Shown here: positions 7,214 to 16,262 of the stretch, piece after piece
How positions within the stretch are numbered: position 1 is the first letter of the stretch
How the letters are laid out: each line of letters begins with the position of its first letter
Origin: Pseudomonadota bacterium
GTDB lineage: Bacteria > Pseudomonadota > Alphaproteobacteria > Rhodospirillales > Magnetospirillaceae
DNA length: 64,000 nt
NCBI GenBank assembly: GCA_021781575.1
Contig: JAJXWP010000018.1
Coordinates: 1-64,000, forward strand
Reading direction: 5' to 3'
Made by a program: the position numbers and the translations under genes
The notes under the pieces: generated by a model
Told to the model about the DNA's origin: nothing
The model's database searches: none
Seen by the model: the letters and a program-made list of their open reading frames with translations, nothing else

Positions 7214-8665
7214 ATGCTCGATCTGTGCCGCCCCGTATTTCTGGTGACCGGCGTGCTGCTGTCAGTCCTGGCGGTTGCCATGTGCCTGCCTGCCGGGGTC
7301 GACCTCGTCCACGGCGAAGAAGAGTGGCTGGTCTTTGCCGCTTCCGCCGCCGTCACTCTGTTTTTCGGCCTGCTGTCGATCACCGCCAACCGTGGCGCCC
7401 AGGCGGCTCATTTTTCCGTCCGCCAGATTTTTTTGCTGACCCTGGTCGGTTGGCTGGCGGTGAGTTTCGCCGCGGCGTTGCCGTTCGCCTTCGGCCTGCA
7501 CCTGTCGGCCACCGACGCCCTGTTCGAGGCAGTGAGCGGGGTGACGACGACCAATGCCACGGTGCTGCGCGGCCTCGATGCCGCGCCACCCGGTATCCTG
7601 CTGTGGCGGGCCTTGTTGCAGTGGCTGGGGGGCATGGGCTTCCTGGTGATGGCAATGGCCGTGCTGCCGGCGCTCAACATCGGCGGGATGGAGGTCTTCC
7701 GCCCGGAGATCAGGCGTGCCGACGAGCATATGACGCCGCGCTTGGCCCGCATGGTGGCCGGCCTGCTGGGTATCTACGCCGCGTTGACCGGGCTTCTCAC
7801 GCTGCTGCTGTGGGGGGCCGGCATGAGCCGCTTTCCGGCCCTCCTGCACGCCATGTCGACCATATCCTGCGGCGGTTTCTCGACGTCCGACGGCTCCATC
7901 GGCCATTGGCATGATCCGGCCGTCGACTGGGTCGTCCTGCTGGGCATGGTGATGGGCGGTGCTCCCTTCGGCATTTATATCCAGCTGGGACAGCGGCGCT
8001 GGCGGGTGGCGCTGCAAAATCCGCAGCTGCGATGGTATTTGGGCATCATGCTGGCGGCGGCGGCGGCGCTGGCTCTGTGGATCATCGTCGAGACCAATGT
8101 CAAGCCGCTGCCGGCCCTGCGCCACGGGGCCTTCACTGCGGCTAGCGTGATGACCGGAACAGGGTTCGCTACCCTCGATTGGGCGCGCTGGGCGGGCTTC
8201 CCCACCGCCATCCTGTTCCTCTTGGGCCTGATCGGCGGATGTGCCGGATCGACTGCCGGCGGGTTGAAGATCTTTCGGCTGCAGATCCTCTATACCACCG
8301 CGCGGCTGCAGATGATGCGCCTGCTCAAGCCTCATGCGGTGTTGGTGGCGCAATACGAACATCGCCCGGTCCCCGACCTGGTGGCCGAATCCATTCTCGG
8401 CTTCCTGTTCGTCTACATTCTGTCCTTCGCCCTGCTGTCCATGGCGCTCGGTATGTTCGGCCTCGATTTCCTGTCAGCGATCTCGGCAGCGGCTTCAGCC
8501 CTGGCCAATCTCGGGCCGGGCTTGAGTCCCCTGGTCGGGCCCATGGCCGGCTATGCAGCGGTGCCCGACACCGTCAAATGGCTGCTTTCGGCGGCGATGA
8601 TCTTCGGCCGGTTGGAAATGTTCGTGGTTCTCGCCGTATTCGCCCCGTCGTTCTGGCGGCCGTAA
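7214..8665 (+). CDS. TrkH-family potassium uptake protein, copy 2 (first filter Gly replaced by Asn)
   Basis: 483 residues, a tandem paralogue of the preceding TrkH with the same layout of repeats. Loops: SGVTTTNATVLRGLD, MSTISCGGFSTSDGS, MTGTGFATLDWARW and ALANLGPGLSPLVG. The first loop has Asn where copy 1 and typical TrkH proteins have Gly, a position that lines the ion filter. Loop 2 also has Cys-Gly-Gly instead of Thr-Gly-Gly. The two copies are clearly diverged, so this is an old duplication. TrkH acts as a dimer, so a mixed dimer or altered ion selectivity is possible (inference). Confidence 0.9.
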   Translation: MLDLCRPVFLVTGVLLSVLAVAMCLPAGVDLVHGEEEWLVFAASAAVTLFFGLLSITANRGAQAAHFSVRQIFLLTLVGWLAVSFAAALPFAFGLHLSATDALFEAVSGVTTTNATVLRGLDAAPPGILLWRALLQWLGGMGFLVMAMAVLPALNIGGMEVFRPEIRRADEHMTPRLARMVAGLLGIYAALTGLLTLLLWGAGMSRFPALLHAMSTISCGGFSTSDGSIGHWHDPAVDWVVLLGMVMGGAPFGIYIQLGQRRWRVALQNPQLRWYLGIMLAAAAALALWIIVETNVKPLPALRHGAFTAASVMTGTGFATLDWARWAGFPTAILFLLGLIGGCAGSTAGGLKIFRLQILYTTARLQMMRLLKPHAVLVAQYEHRPVPDLVAESILGFLFVYILSFALLSMALGMFGLDFLSAISAAASALANLGPGLSPLVGPMAGYAAVPDTVKWLLSAAMIFGRLEMFVVLAVFAPSFWRP

Positions 8666-8689
8666 GCGGCTGAGTACCGTCTGCCTTGG

Positions 8690-9283
8690 TTACTGCGTCC
8701 CCAGCCAGGGCCCGAAGGTGTTGCGGATATTCGGGCTGATGTCGGCGTCGAAGCCTTTCATCAGGTCGACGACCATGTCGTAGAGCAACTTGTCCCGCTG
8801 GTCGAGGGTCATGCCTTCGGGTTCCGTGCGGTTGCGCTCGATCTTGGCCGATACCTCGGAGGTGACGAACTGGTGCTCGTCGAGGATCTGCAAGGACACG
8901 TCGACCGCCATGTCGACCCTCGCCACCTGCTGTTTTTCGAAGACGCTCTTCACGCCCCGATCGGTTTTCAGCGGCGTTTCGGTCGCCGAGGCCGTATGGA
9001 TCACCACGCGCAGGATACCGCTGCGTCCCACCGGCTTCAGCCGGTCCTCGACCCAGCTCTTGACCGCGCTTTCCGGCGACACCGGCATGTCGTACTCGAT
9101 ATGAGGCGGTTTCGCCGGAGCCTGGTATTGGGATACCACCTCGACCCGACCGACGTTCAGCTGGAACGGCGTCTGGTCGTGGAAGGATATCTTGGGGAAT
9201 CGTTCCACGGGTGGATTGACGCCGGCGCAGGCGGCGAGCGTCAGCCCAAGACCGAAAACAAGGGCAAGTCGGCGCGTGATCAT
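8690..9283 (-). CDS. Conserved lipoprotein of unknown function
   Basis: 197 residues beginning MITRRLALVFGLGLTLAACAG. The lipobox LAAC gives Cys19 as the lipidated residue. The mature region (KISFHDQTPFQLNVGRVEVV, VEDRLKPVGRSGILRVVIHTASATE, KIERNRTEPEGMTLDQRDKLLYDMVVDLMKGFD) looks like a mixed alpha/beta periplasmic domain. Asp at +2 is absent (Ala follows Cys), so outer-membrane targeting is expected. It converges on trkH copy 2. I do not recognise a named family, though similar short lipoproteins are common in Rhodospirillales. Confidence 0.75.
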   Translation of the reverse strand: MITRRLALVFGLGLTLAACAGVNPPVERFPKISFHDQTPFQLNVGRVEVVSQYQAPAKPPHIEYDMPVSPESAVKSWVEDRLKPVGRSGILRVVIHTASATETPLKTDRGVKSVFEKQQVARVDMAVDVSLQILDEHQFVTSEVSAKIERNRTEPEGMTLDQRDKLLYDMVVDLMKGFDADISPNIRNTFGPWLGTQ

Positions 9284-9353
9284 GATAGCAAGTCTCGCTG
9301 GTGGGTATGCCGCGGGATGTTCGTGCCTGATTGTGGCATCCCGATGGTAGCGG

Positions 9354-10268
9354 TCAAGGACCGTAAATGCCGTCCAAGTCCCGATTGCCGAATACGTAGC
9401 GTGATTTGCAGAACTCGCAGACCACCACGACTTCGCCGCTCTCGTCCTTCATGTCCTCCACTTCCGCCCGCGGAAAGGAGCGCAGCGTTCCCGCCACCCG
9501 CTCGCCCGAGCAGCGGCAGCGGGCGCGCAAGGGGCGCGGTTCATGCACCTGCAGGCCTTCGGCATGATAAAGACGGTAAAGCAGCCGTTCGGCCGGCAGG
9601 TCAGGGTCGAACAGTTCGCTCGATTTGGCGCTGCCCAGCAGGATCACCGCGCGGTTCCATCCCTCGGCCGCTTCCTCGGCGGTGAAGATCGGGCTGGACG
9701 GGCCGGTCGGCATCCGCTGGATCATCACTGCCGCGGTTTGCCAGCCGGTGCCGTTGGACGGCGGGCGGACGGCCAGCGTGAATGCCGTGTCGATCTGTTC
9801 TGATTGCAGGAAATATTGCCGGACGCACTCGTCCAGGGTGGCGCCGGTCAGTTCGACGATACCCTGGTAACGGTCCGTATCGGGGCCCTGGTCGACGGTG
9901 AACGCGAGGAATCCCTTGCCGAGGTACCTCGGTACCGGCTGAGCGGCGATGGTTTCGGCCTTGGCGACCCGCTCGGTGTCGAAGCGAGCATAGCCCCGCA
10001 TGTCGCCTCCGCTGGTGATATCGGCGACGACCAGCGAGATCGGGCCGTCGGTCTGCAATTGCAGGGTGAACACGCCATCGAATTTCAGCGTCCCCGCCAG
10101 TACGGCAGCCAGGGCTAAAGTCTCGGCCAGGCGGGTGGCCACCGGCAGCGGATAGGCGTGGCCGTCGAGAATGGCGTTCAGGGCCGGGCCAAGGCGCGCC
10201 ACGCGGCCGCGGATGGCGCCGGCATCGATCAGGAAGGGAAGAAGAAAATCGCTCGTCGGTGAACTCAC
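9354..10268 (-). CDS. hslO: Redox-regulated holdase chaperone Hsp33
   Basis: Cytosolic chaperone switched on when oxidation releases zinc from four cysteines. Those cysteines are visible near the C-terminus as CRCSGER and [12 protein letters not shown] (CxC...CxxC). The N-terminal folded domain has [11 protein letters not shown] and [28 protein letters not shown] 10268 overlaps the argF stop as GTGA and gives 304 residues; an earlier in-frame GTG at 10277 would add three. Neither has a strong ribosome binding site, so translational coupling to argF is likely. It is the last gene of argD-argF-hslO, an order I recall from many alphaproteobacteria. Confidence 0.94.
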   Translation of the reverse strand: MSSPTSDFLLPFLIDAGAIRGRVARLGPALNAILDGHAYPLPVATRLAETLALAAVLAGTLKFDGVFTLQLQTDGPISLVVADITSGGDMRGYARFDTERVAKAETIAAQPVPRYLGKGFLAFTVDQGPDTDRYQGIVELTGATLDECVRQYFLQSEQIDTAFTLAVRPPSNGTGWQTAAVMIQRMPTGPSSPIFTAEEAAEGWNRAVILLGSAKSSELFDPDLPAERLLYRLYHAEGLQVHEPRPLRARCRCSGERVAGTLRSFPRAEVEDMKDESGEVVVVCEFCKSRYVFGNRDLDGIYGP

Positions 10269-11170
10269 AACAGGCACCAGGTAAGGATGCCCTTCTGCAC
10301 ATGCAAGCGGTTCTCAGCCTCGTCCCACACCAAAGATTGCGGGCCGTCGATCACCGGATCGGTGACTTCTTCGCCGCGATGAGCCGGCAGGCAGTGCATG
10401 AACACCGCGTCGGGCTTGGCCATCGCCATCAGCCGTTCATTGATCTGGTAAGGCGCCAGCAGCGAGTGCCGGTTCTTGTCCTGACAGCCCATGGACAGCC
10501 AGGTGTCGGTCAATACGCAGTCGGCGCCGGCGACCGCCTGCATCGGATCGCTCCCCAGCTCGATGACGGCACCCTTGCCGCGCGCCCAGGCGACGGCGTC
10601 GGCGGACGGCATCAGATTGGCCGGACAGGCCAGGCGCATGGTGAAGCCGAACTGGCCGGCGGCTTGGATCCAGCTGTTGGCCACGTTGTTGCCGTCGCCG
10701 CACCAGGCGACCACTTTGCCGGCCAAGGTTCCGCGATGTTCCTCGAAGGTCATCACGTCGGCCATCACCTGGCAGGGGTGGGAGGTATCGGTCAGCCCGT
10801 TGATCACCGGCACCGTTGCATAGGTCGACAGCTCCACCAGCTTATGCGGGTCGTTGGTGCGGATCATGATGGCGTCGACATAGCGCGACAGCACGCGGGC
10901 GGTATCGGCGATGGTTTCGCCTCGCCCCAATTGAGTGTCGTGATGGGTCAGAACGATGACGTCGCCGCCCAGCTGGCGCATGCCGGCCTCGAACGAGACG
11001 CGGGTACGGGTCGACGGCTTCTCGAAGATCATCGCCAGGACGCGGCCCTCGAGCGGCCGGCGGCCGTATTCCGCGTCACCCCGTTTGAAGGCTTTGCCCA
11101 GGTCGATGATACGCCGCAGGACGGCCGAATCGAACCGGTTGAGGTCCAGGAAATGCCGTGGCGCCGTCAT
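10265..11170 (-). CDS. argF: Ornithine carbamoyltransferase
   Basis: Makes citrulline from ornithine and carbamoyl phosphate in arginine synthesis. The 301-residue protein has the carbamoyl-phosphate-binding STRTRVSFE motif, the central HPCQVMAD segment and the ornithine-binding [11 protein letters not shown] motif with its catalytic Cys. It starts 2 bp after argD, and its stop overlaps the hslO start, so the three genes form one minus-strand operon. Length is normal. Confidence 0.97.
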   Translation of the reverse strand: MTAPRHFLDLNRFDSAVLRRIIDLGKAFKRGDAEYGRRPLEGRVLAMIFEKPSTRTRVSFEAGMRQLGGDVIVLTHHDTQLGRGETIADTARVLSRYVDAIMIRTNDPHKLVELSTYATVPVINGLTDTSHPCQVMADVMTFEEHRGTLAGKVVAWCGDGNNVANSWIQAAGQFGFTMRLACPANLMPSADAVAWARGKGAVIELGSDPMQAVAGADCVLTDTWLSMGCQDKNRHSLLAPYQINERLMAMAKPDAVFMHCLPAHRGEEVTDPVIDGPQSLVWDEAENRLHVQKGILTWCLL

Positions 11171-11172
11171 GG

Positions 11173-12345
11173 TCAGGCCGCCAGTCGCGCAAGGCTGCGG
11201 TCAAGGATGCTGATGGCCTCGGCGATGTGAGGCGCCTCGACGATCAGTGGTGGCACCAGGCGGACCGTGTTGTCGCCGGCGGCGACCAGCAACAGGCCTT
11301 CGTCCATCGCCGCCTTGACCAGGTCGGCGTTGGGCACTCGGCATTTCAGGCCGAGCATCAGGCCGGCGCCGCGCCGCTCTTCGATGAGCGCGGGATGACG
11401 GGCAGCCAGTTTGCCCAGTTCCTGCCACAGCAGGCGACCCATCTCTTGAACCTGGTCGAGGAAGCCATCGGCCAGCAGCACGTCGAGCACCGCATCGACC
11501 ACGGCCATGGCCAGTGGGTTGCCGCCGAACGTGCTGCCATGCGTTCCCGCTGTCATGCCGGAAGCCGCCTTGGCGGTGGCGAGGACGGCGCCGACCGGGA
11601 AGCCGCCGCCCAGGCCCTTGGCGGTCCCCATGACGTCGGGAGCGATGCCGGCCCATTCGTGAGCGAACAGCTTGCCGGTACGGCCGTTGCCTGTCTGCAC
11701 CTCGTCGAAGGCCAGCAGCAGGCCGAATTCGTCGGCGACGGCGCGCAAGCCCCGCAGATATTCCATCGAGGCCGGCCGGATGCCGCCTTCGCCCTGGATC
11801 GGTTCGACCAGGATGCCGGCGGTGGCCGCGCCGATGGCATTACGCAACTCGTTGAGATTGCCGAAAGCGACCCGGTCGAATCCACCCATCACCGGGTCGA
11901 ACCCTTTGAGATGCTTTTCCTGGCCACCCGCCGCCAGCGTCGCCAGGGTGCGGCCATGGAAGGCGCCTTCGGCGACGATGATGCGGTTGCGCTCAGGATT
12001 GCCGGCGGCATGGTGATACTTGCGGATCACCTTGATCACACCTTCCATCGCCTCGGCGCCCGAGTTGCAGAAGAACACCGTCTCGGCGAAGCTGTGTTCG
12101 ATCAGCCGCCGCGCCACCTTCTCCTGTCCGGTGACCCGGTAGAGATTCGAGCAATGCCAAAGTGTCTCGGCCTGGGCCTTCAGTGCCGCCACCAGATGCG
12201 GATGGGCATGTCCGAGGGAATTGACCGCCACGCCGGCGCCGAAGTCCAGATATCGTCGCCCGCCCGCCGCGTAAAGATACACTCCCTCGCCTCGTTCGAA
12301 GGCAATATCGGCGCGCGCATAGGTTGGCATGACGGCAGGGATCAC
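11173..12345 (-). CDS. argD: Acetylornithine aminotransferase
   Basis: Class-III PLP aminotransferase (390 residues) that converts N-acetylglutamate semialdehyde to N-acetylornithine; relatives also act on succinyldiaminopimelate. Visible motifs: [51 protein letters not shown] and the PLP lysine in [12 protein letters not shown]. The start is GTG 12345, with an AGGAGAGGAG run just upstream; an ATG five codons later is the alternative. It is first in the argD-argF-hslO operon. Confidence 0.95.
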   Translation of the reverse strand: MIPAVMPTYARADIAFERGEGVYLYAAGGRRYLDFGAGVAVNSLGHAHPHLVAALKAQAETLWHCSNLYRVTGQEKVARRLIEHSFAETVFFCNSGAEAMEGVIKVIRKYHHAAGNPERNRIIVAEGAFHGRTLATLAAGGQEKHLKGFDPVMGGFDRVAFGNLNELRNAIGAATAGILVEPIQGEGGIRPASMEYLRGLRAVADEFGLLLAFDEVQTGNGRTGKLFAHEWAGIAPDVMGTAKGLGGGFPVGAVLATAKAASGMTAGTHGSTFGGNPLAMAVVDAVLDVLLADGFLDQVQEMGRLLWQELGKLAARHPALIEERRGAGLMLGLKCRVPNADLVKAAMDEGLLLVAAGDNTVRLVPPLIVEAPHIAEAISILDRSLARLAA

Positions 12346-12458
12346 GAACTCCTCTCCTGAACGCTGGTGTTGGGCGGCCGAACAGGCGCCGCGCTCATGG
12401 AAAGCGGCAGAATATCTGCCCTTAATTTAGAAAAGTCAACGTCAACGGACTAGGCTGC

Positions 12459-13295
12459 TCACGCTTTCAGCTTGTAGCCGGTCTTGAACATGCGATAGGC
12501 AACGAACGCCAGACCGAGGTTCACCAGGCCGACGACTCCGGCGCCCAGGGCCACCTTGCTGTCGGCATGGCCGACGAAGCCGTAGCGGAAGCCGTCGATC
12601 ATGTAGAAGAACGGATTGGCCTCGGCGAACAGGCGGATGCTCGCCGGCAGCCGCTCGATGGAATAGAAGGTGCCGGACAGGAAGGACAGCGGCGTTACGA
12701 TGAAATTGGTCACCGCCGCCATGTGGTCGAACTTGTCGGCCCAGATGCCGCCGATCATGCCCAGGAGCGACAGCATCAGCGAGCCCATGACGGCATGATA
12801 GAGCGCCATGGCGGGATGGGCCACGGTGATAGGGACGAACGCCGCCATCACGGCGGTGACCGCCACCCCCACCACCAGGCCGCGCGCGACACCGCCCAAG
12901 GCGAAGGCCAAGGTCTGTTCCAGCGGCGACAGCGGCGGCATCAGGACGTCGACGATATTGCCTTGGACCTTGGAAATGATCAGCGACGACGAGGTGTTGG
13001 CGAAGGCGTTCTGGGTGATCGCCATCATGATCAGGCCGGGCGCGAGGAACTCGGCGTAGGGCAGGCCGGCCGCCTGGACCGAACTCCGGCCGATGGCCAG
13101 GACGAAGATGGCGAGGAACAAGAGGGTCGTTACCACCGGGGCCACGATGGTCTGGAAGTAGACCTTGAGAAATCGCCGCACTTCCTTGGCGGTCAGCGTC
13201 CACAGCCCAAGCCAGTTGACCGAGCCGAGGCGGCGCGGTGAGGGGACAGGGGCGGCATTCGGCATGCCGTTGCCGGCGTGGGGATGGGGAGTCAT
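12459..13295 (-). CDS. ABC-2 type transporter permease
   Basis: 278 residues from ATG 13295 with six predicted membrane segments typical of ABC-2 permeases (VVTTLLFLAIFVLAIG, ARGLVVGVAVTAVMAAFV, AVMGSLMLSLLGMIGG, FIVTPLSFLSGTFYS). The signature region PLSFLSGTFYSIERLP...ANPFFYMIDGFRYGF is shared with NodJ/DrrB-like drug or polysaccharide exporters. The frame continues upstream to a TTG at 13349, but that part is not family-like. No ATPase gene lies beside it, so the partner must be elsewhere. Substrate unknown. Confidence 0.85.
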   Translation of the reverse strand: MTPHPHAGNGMPNAAPVPSPRRLGSVNWLGLWTLTAKEVRRFLKVYFQTIVAPVVTTLLFLAIFVLAIGRSSVQAAGLPYAEFLAPGLIMMAITQNAFANTSSSLIISKVQGNIVDVLMPPLSPLEQTLAFALGGVARGLVVGVAVTAVMAAFVPITVAHPAMALYHAVMGSLMLSLLGMIGGIWADKFDHMAAVTNFIVTPLSFLSGTFYSIERLPASIRLFAEANPFFYMIDGFRYGFVGHADSKVALGAGVVGLVNLGLAFVAYRMFKTGYKLKA

Positions 13296-13424
13296 GGCGG
13301 CAGGAATTTGCACATTGTCGACGAGCCAGGCAAGTCCCCAGATCGACAAGTCGCGGCGGCAATTTCAATGACGCGAAGGTCGAGGCCGACGGCTTGACGC
13401 CGGGCGGCGGGAATGGTGCGATCT

Positions 13425-13516
13425 GGTGCGCTGAACCACTCGGATGGCTCGGCGGAGTGGATCTATCATCGCCCCTTGCCGGCCGCCGTCGAGCCGGTCG
13501 CCCGTCGAGGCAAGGA
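13425..13516 (+). repeat. Dispersed intergenic repeat, copy R1
   Basis: The segment 13425-13474 aligns base for base with 14141-14190 and with the reverse complement of 19213-19262; the shared core is GTGC-n-CTGAACCA-n-TC. A second inverted repeat follows: CCTTGCC (13474-13480) with GGCAAGG (13510-13516). This places a two-stem element just upstream of recX, between divergent genes. Confidence 0.6.
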
Positions 13517-13526
13517 AGGAGCTGGC

Positions 13527-14066
13527 ATGAACAAGGCGTCCCCGCCGCGGCGTATTACCGCGGCCGGCCTGGAGGCGGCAGCGCTGTTCTATCTCGAACG
13601 GTTCGCCTCGTCGGCAGAGAACCTGCGCCGCGTGCTGATGCGCAAAGTCGACCGGGCGGCGCGTCACTTCGGCGACGATCCGGCCGAGGGGTCGGCGCTG
13701 GTCGATCGCCTGATCGAGCGCTACCAGGCATCCGGTCTCCTCGACGACCGGCTCTATGCGGAAGCGAAAAGCCGCAGTTTGTTCCGCCGGGGCGGTTCGA
13801 CCCGGGCGATCCGCCAGCATCTGGCGGCGCGCGGCGTGGCTGCCGAGGTGGTCGACGCGGCGCTGACCGAACTGCGCGAGCAGGCGGACTGCGGCGAGGA
13901 TCCGGATCTGGCCGCCGCGCATGCCTATGCACGGCGGCGGCGGCTGGGGCCTTACCGGCCGCCCGAAGCACGGGCGGCGGAACGCCACCGCGACCTCGCG
14001 GCTCTCGGCCGCGCCGGCTTTCCGTTCGATGTCGCCCGCGCCGTGGTCGACGGCGACGCCCGGTAG
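13527..14066 (+). CDS. recX: Regulatory protein RecX
   Basis: Small helical-repeat protein that binds RecA filaments and limits recombinase activity. The 179-residue protein has the three-helix repeats: YLERFASSAENLRRVLMRKV, VDRLIERYQASGLLDDRLYA and RSLFRRGGSTRAIRQHLAARGV. The C-terminus ends AAERHRDLAALGRAGFPFDVARAVV, the usual RecX tail. ATG 13527 follows AAGGAAGGAGCTGGC, an excellent ribosome binding site; the frame upstream reads through the repeat and is not coding. recA is not in the window. Confidence 0.9.
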   Translation: MNKASPPRRITAAGLEAAALFYLERFASSAENLRRVLMRKVDRAARHFGDDPAEGSALVDRLIERYQASGLLDDRLYAEAKSRSLFRRGGSTRAIRQHLAARGVAAEVVDAALTELREQADCGEDPDLAAAHAYARRRRLGPYRPPEARAAERHRDLAALGRAGFPFDVARAVVDGDAR

Positions 14067-14140
14067 CCCGATGCGGAAATGGCCGTGTCATTTCCGAACA
14101 AACGCGTCGCTTTGCAACCGGCCCGGCTTCGGCTACTACT

Positions 14141-14211
14141 AGTGCCCTGAACCATTCGAACGGCTCAGGACACCAAATCTACCATAGCCCGTCGCCGCCC
14201 GGCGAGGGGCA
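14141..14211 (+). repeat. Dispersed intergenic repeat, copy R2
   Basis: GTGCCCTGAACCATTC at 14142-14157 folds onto GAACGGCTCAGGACAC (14158-14173) with three mismatches. A GC-rich second stem follows (GCCC at 14187 with GGGC near 14207). It aligns with R1 and R3. It lies between recX and the chorismate mutase gene, right beside another hairpin at 14221. Confidence 0.65.
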
Positions 14212-14220
14212 ACACCAATG

Positions 14221-14268
14221 CTAGTGCCCTGACGCGAACTGACTCATCGGTTTGCGTCAGGGCATTAG
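14221..14268 (+). repeat. Strong stem-loop between recX and the aromatic operon
   Basis: CTAGTGCCCTGACGC (14221-14235) pairs with GCGTCAGGGCATTAG (14254-14268): fifteen pairs with one G-U wobble and an 18-nt loop. It opens with the same CTAGTGCCCTGA as R2, so it is probably a related repeat. No T-run follows. It could act as a transcript boundary before the chorismate mutase operon 28 bp downstream. Confidence 0.65.
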
Positions 14269-14296
14269 CGCTCCCCGGCACCCATTGGATCAGGAC

Positions 14297-15157
14297 ATGG
14301 TCAGCAATACGTCCCTGGAGACGCTCCGCCAAGATATCGACCGCATCGACGATACCATTCATGATCTGCTCATGCAGCGTGCCTCGGTGGTCGAACAGGT
14401 CGGATTGCTCAAAGGCCAATCCAACCTTCCGCCATTGTCGCCGGGCCGTGAGGCGGAAATCCTGCGCCGGCTGGTGGCGCGTCATCAGGGCCGCTTTCCC
14501 AAGGCTTCGCTGGTGCGTCTGTGGCGCGAGCTGATCGCCGGCATGGTGGCGGTGCAGACCCCGCTCGTCGTGGCGGTGTTCATGCCCGAACGCGGCACCG
14601 GCTATCTGGAACTGGCCCGCGATCACTACGGCGCCTATACCCAGACCACCGCCCTGAGGTCCTGTGGCCAGGTGGTCCATGCGGTGGCGGAAGGTACTGC
14701 CGGCGTCGGCGTCGTACCGATGCCCGACCGCGATGACGTCGAGCCGTGGTGGATCAGCCTGATGGGCGACAGCGCCGCGCTGCCGCGCATCGTCGCGCGC
14801 CTGCCGTTCGCCGGCCCCGGTCCCGGCCGCGGCGACGGCGTGGAGGCGCTGGCCATCGCCCGGAGCATGCCCCAGGGCACCGGTTATGACCGGTCCTGGC
14901 TGGCCCTGGAGACCACGCCCGACATCAGTCGTGCCCGCCTGCGCTCGGCCCTTGGCGCTGCGGGAATCGAGCCGACGGTTATGGCCGCCACCCAGAGATC
15001 CGACGACAATTGGCTGCATCTGACCGAGATCTCGGGACATCTCAGCCCCGATGACCGGCGTATCGCCCGCCTGACCGAGCGCAAGGAACCGGTGTTGCGG
15101 GCGGTGGTGCTGGGCGGCTATGCCGTACCGTTCGGCCCCGAAGATTTGGGTGAATGA
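14297..15157 (+). CDS. Chorismate mutase (AroQ) with degenerate PDT/ACT-like C-terminus
   Basis: 286 residues. Residues 1-80 are an AroQ-type chorismate mutase (LRQDIDRIDDTIHDLLMQRASVVEQVG, LSPGREAEILRRLV, LWRELIAGMV), which converts chorismate to prephenate. The rest resembles a P-protein layout in reduced form: VVAVFMPERGTGYLELARDHYG recalls the start of prephenate dehydratase, AVAEGTAGVGVVPMPD its ligand loop, and the last 75 residues look ACT-like. The dehydratase Thr-Arg-Phe motif is not seen; DRSWLAL stands near its expected place. Dehydratase activity is therefore doubtful (inference). ATG 14297 follows GGATCAGGAC. It overlaps hisC by 4 bp and heads an aromatic amino-acid operon. Confidence 0.8.
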   Translation: MVSNTSLETLRQDIDRIDDTIHDLLMQRASVVEQVGLLKGQSNLPPLSPGREAEILRRLVARHQGRFPKASLVRLWRELIAGMVAVQTPLVVAVFMPERGTGYLELARDHYGAYTQTTALRSCGQVVHAVAEGTAGVGVVPMPDRDDVEPWWISLMGDSAALPRIVARLPFAGPGPGRGDGVEALAIARSMPQGTGYDRSWLALETTPDISRARLRSALGAAGIEPTVMAATQRSDDNWLHLTEISGHLSPDDRRIARLTERKEPVLRAVVLGGYAVPFGPEDLGE

Positions 15158-16257
15158 CGAACGCCATGGTTTCCCCAACACCCCGTCCCGGGATCCTGGA
15201 CATCAGCCCCTATGTCGGCGGCGCGTCGAAAGTGGCCGGTGCCAGCCGTATCATCAAGCTGTCGTCCAACGAGGGCGCCCTGGGCCCCAGCCCGAAGGCG
15301 GTGGCCGCCCTACGCGCCATGGCGCCCGACATGCATCGTTATCCGGACGGCCATGCCTCCGGGCTTCGCCAGGCCCTGGCCGACTGCCACGGGCTGGATG
15401 CCGAGAGGATCGTCTGCGGCGCCGGCTCCGACGAGTTGCTGCAATTGCTGGTGCGGGCCTATGCCGGACCGGGCGACGAGGTGCTGTACAGCCGCCACGG
15501 CTTTCTCATCTATCCCATCGCAGCCAAGGCCTGCGGCGCCACGCCGGTGGCGGCTGCGGAGCGTGATCTGGTGGCCTCGGTCGACAACCTGCTGGCCGCG
15601 GTGACGCCGCGCACCCGCATGGTCTTCCTGGCCAACCCCAACAACCCCACCGGCACCTATCTGCCGGCGGAGGAGATGACGCGGCTTCGGCAAGGCTTGC
15701 CCGATGACGTGTTGCTGGTTATCGACGCCGCCTATGCCGAGTTTGTCGGGCGCAACGACTACAGCCCGGGCACGGCGATGGTCGAGGACCATGACAACGT
15801 GGTGATGACGCGGACCTTTTCGAAGATCTACGCCATGGGCGGCATGCGCCTCGGCTGGGCCTATTGCCCGGCGGCGGTGGCCGATGTGCTGAACCGCATC
15901 CGCGGGCCGTTCAACGTATCCTCGGCGGCGCTGATCGCCGGCCAGGCGGCGGTAGAGGACGCCGATTTCATCGAGCTTTCGCGCCGGTACAACGATTATT
16001 GGCGGGACTGGCTATCCGGCGAACTGGCCGGCCTGGGCTTCCACATCGTGCCCAGCGTGGCCAATTTCGTGCTGGTGCGCTTTCCCCGGGAGGCCGGACA
16101 CGACGCCGCCGCCGCCGACTCCTTCTTGCGCACGAAGGGGGTGATCGTGCGGGCGATGAATTCCTACGGACTGCCCGACAGCCTACGTATCTCCATCGGC
16201 CGCGACGAGGAAATGCAAGCCGTGGTCGCCGCCTTGACGGAATTCGTGGGAGCTTGA
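15154..16257 (+). CDS. hisC: HisC-family aminotransferase (histidinol-phosphate/aromatic)
   Basis: Class I/II PLP aminotransferase of 367 residues. Motifs: KLSSNEGALGPSPKAV, GAGSDELLQLL, NPNNPTGTYLP, and TRTFSKIYAMGGMRLGWAY with the PLP lysine at Lys224; the final part has SLRISIGRDEEM. HisC proteins use histidinol phosphate, but copies placed between chorismate mutase and prephenate dehydrogenase often transaminate phenylpyruvate, 4-hydroxyphenylpyruvate or prephenate. The operon context here favours the aromatic role; the sequence cannot separate the two. It starts inside the chorismate mutase stop (ATGA overlap) and is followed 5 bp later by the dehydrogenase. Confidence 0.9.
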   Translation: MTNAMVSPTPRPGILDISPYVGGASKVAGASRIIKLSSNEGALGPSPKAVAALRAMAPDMHRYPDGHASGLRQALADCHGLDAERIVCGAGSDELLQLLVRAYAGPGDEVLYSRHGFLIYPIAAKACGATPVAAAERDLVASVDNLLAAVTPRTRMVFLANPNNPTGTYLPAEEMTRLRQGLPDDVLLVIDAAYAEFVGRNDYSPGTAMVEDHDNVVMTRTFSKIYAMGGMRLGWAYCPAAVADVLNRIRGPFNVSSAALIAGQAAVEDADFIELSRRYNDYWRDWLSGELAGLGFHIVPSVANFVLVRFPREAGHDAAAADSFLRTKGVIVRAMNSYGLPDSLRISIGRDEEMQAVVAALTEFVGA

Positions 16258-16262
16258 CGGTC

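Noticed and set aside
5995-7914. A 639-codon open frame on the plus strand across both trkH genes
   Set aside because: It is out of frame with two clear TrkH proteins, is very Arg/Pro/His rich and matches nothing. It is a by-product of high G+C content.
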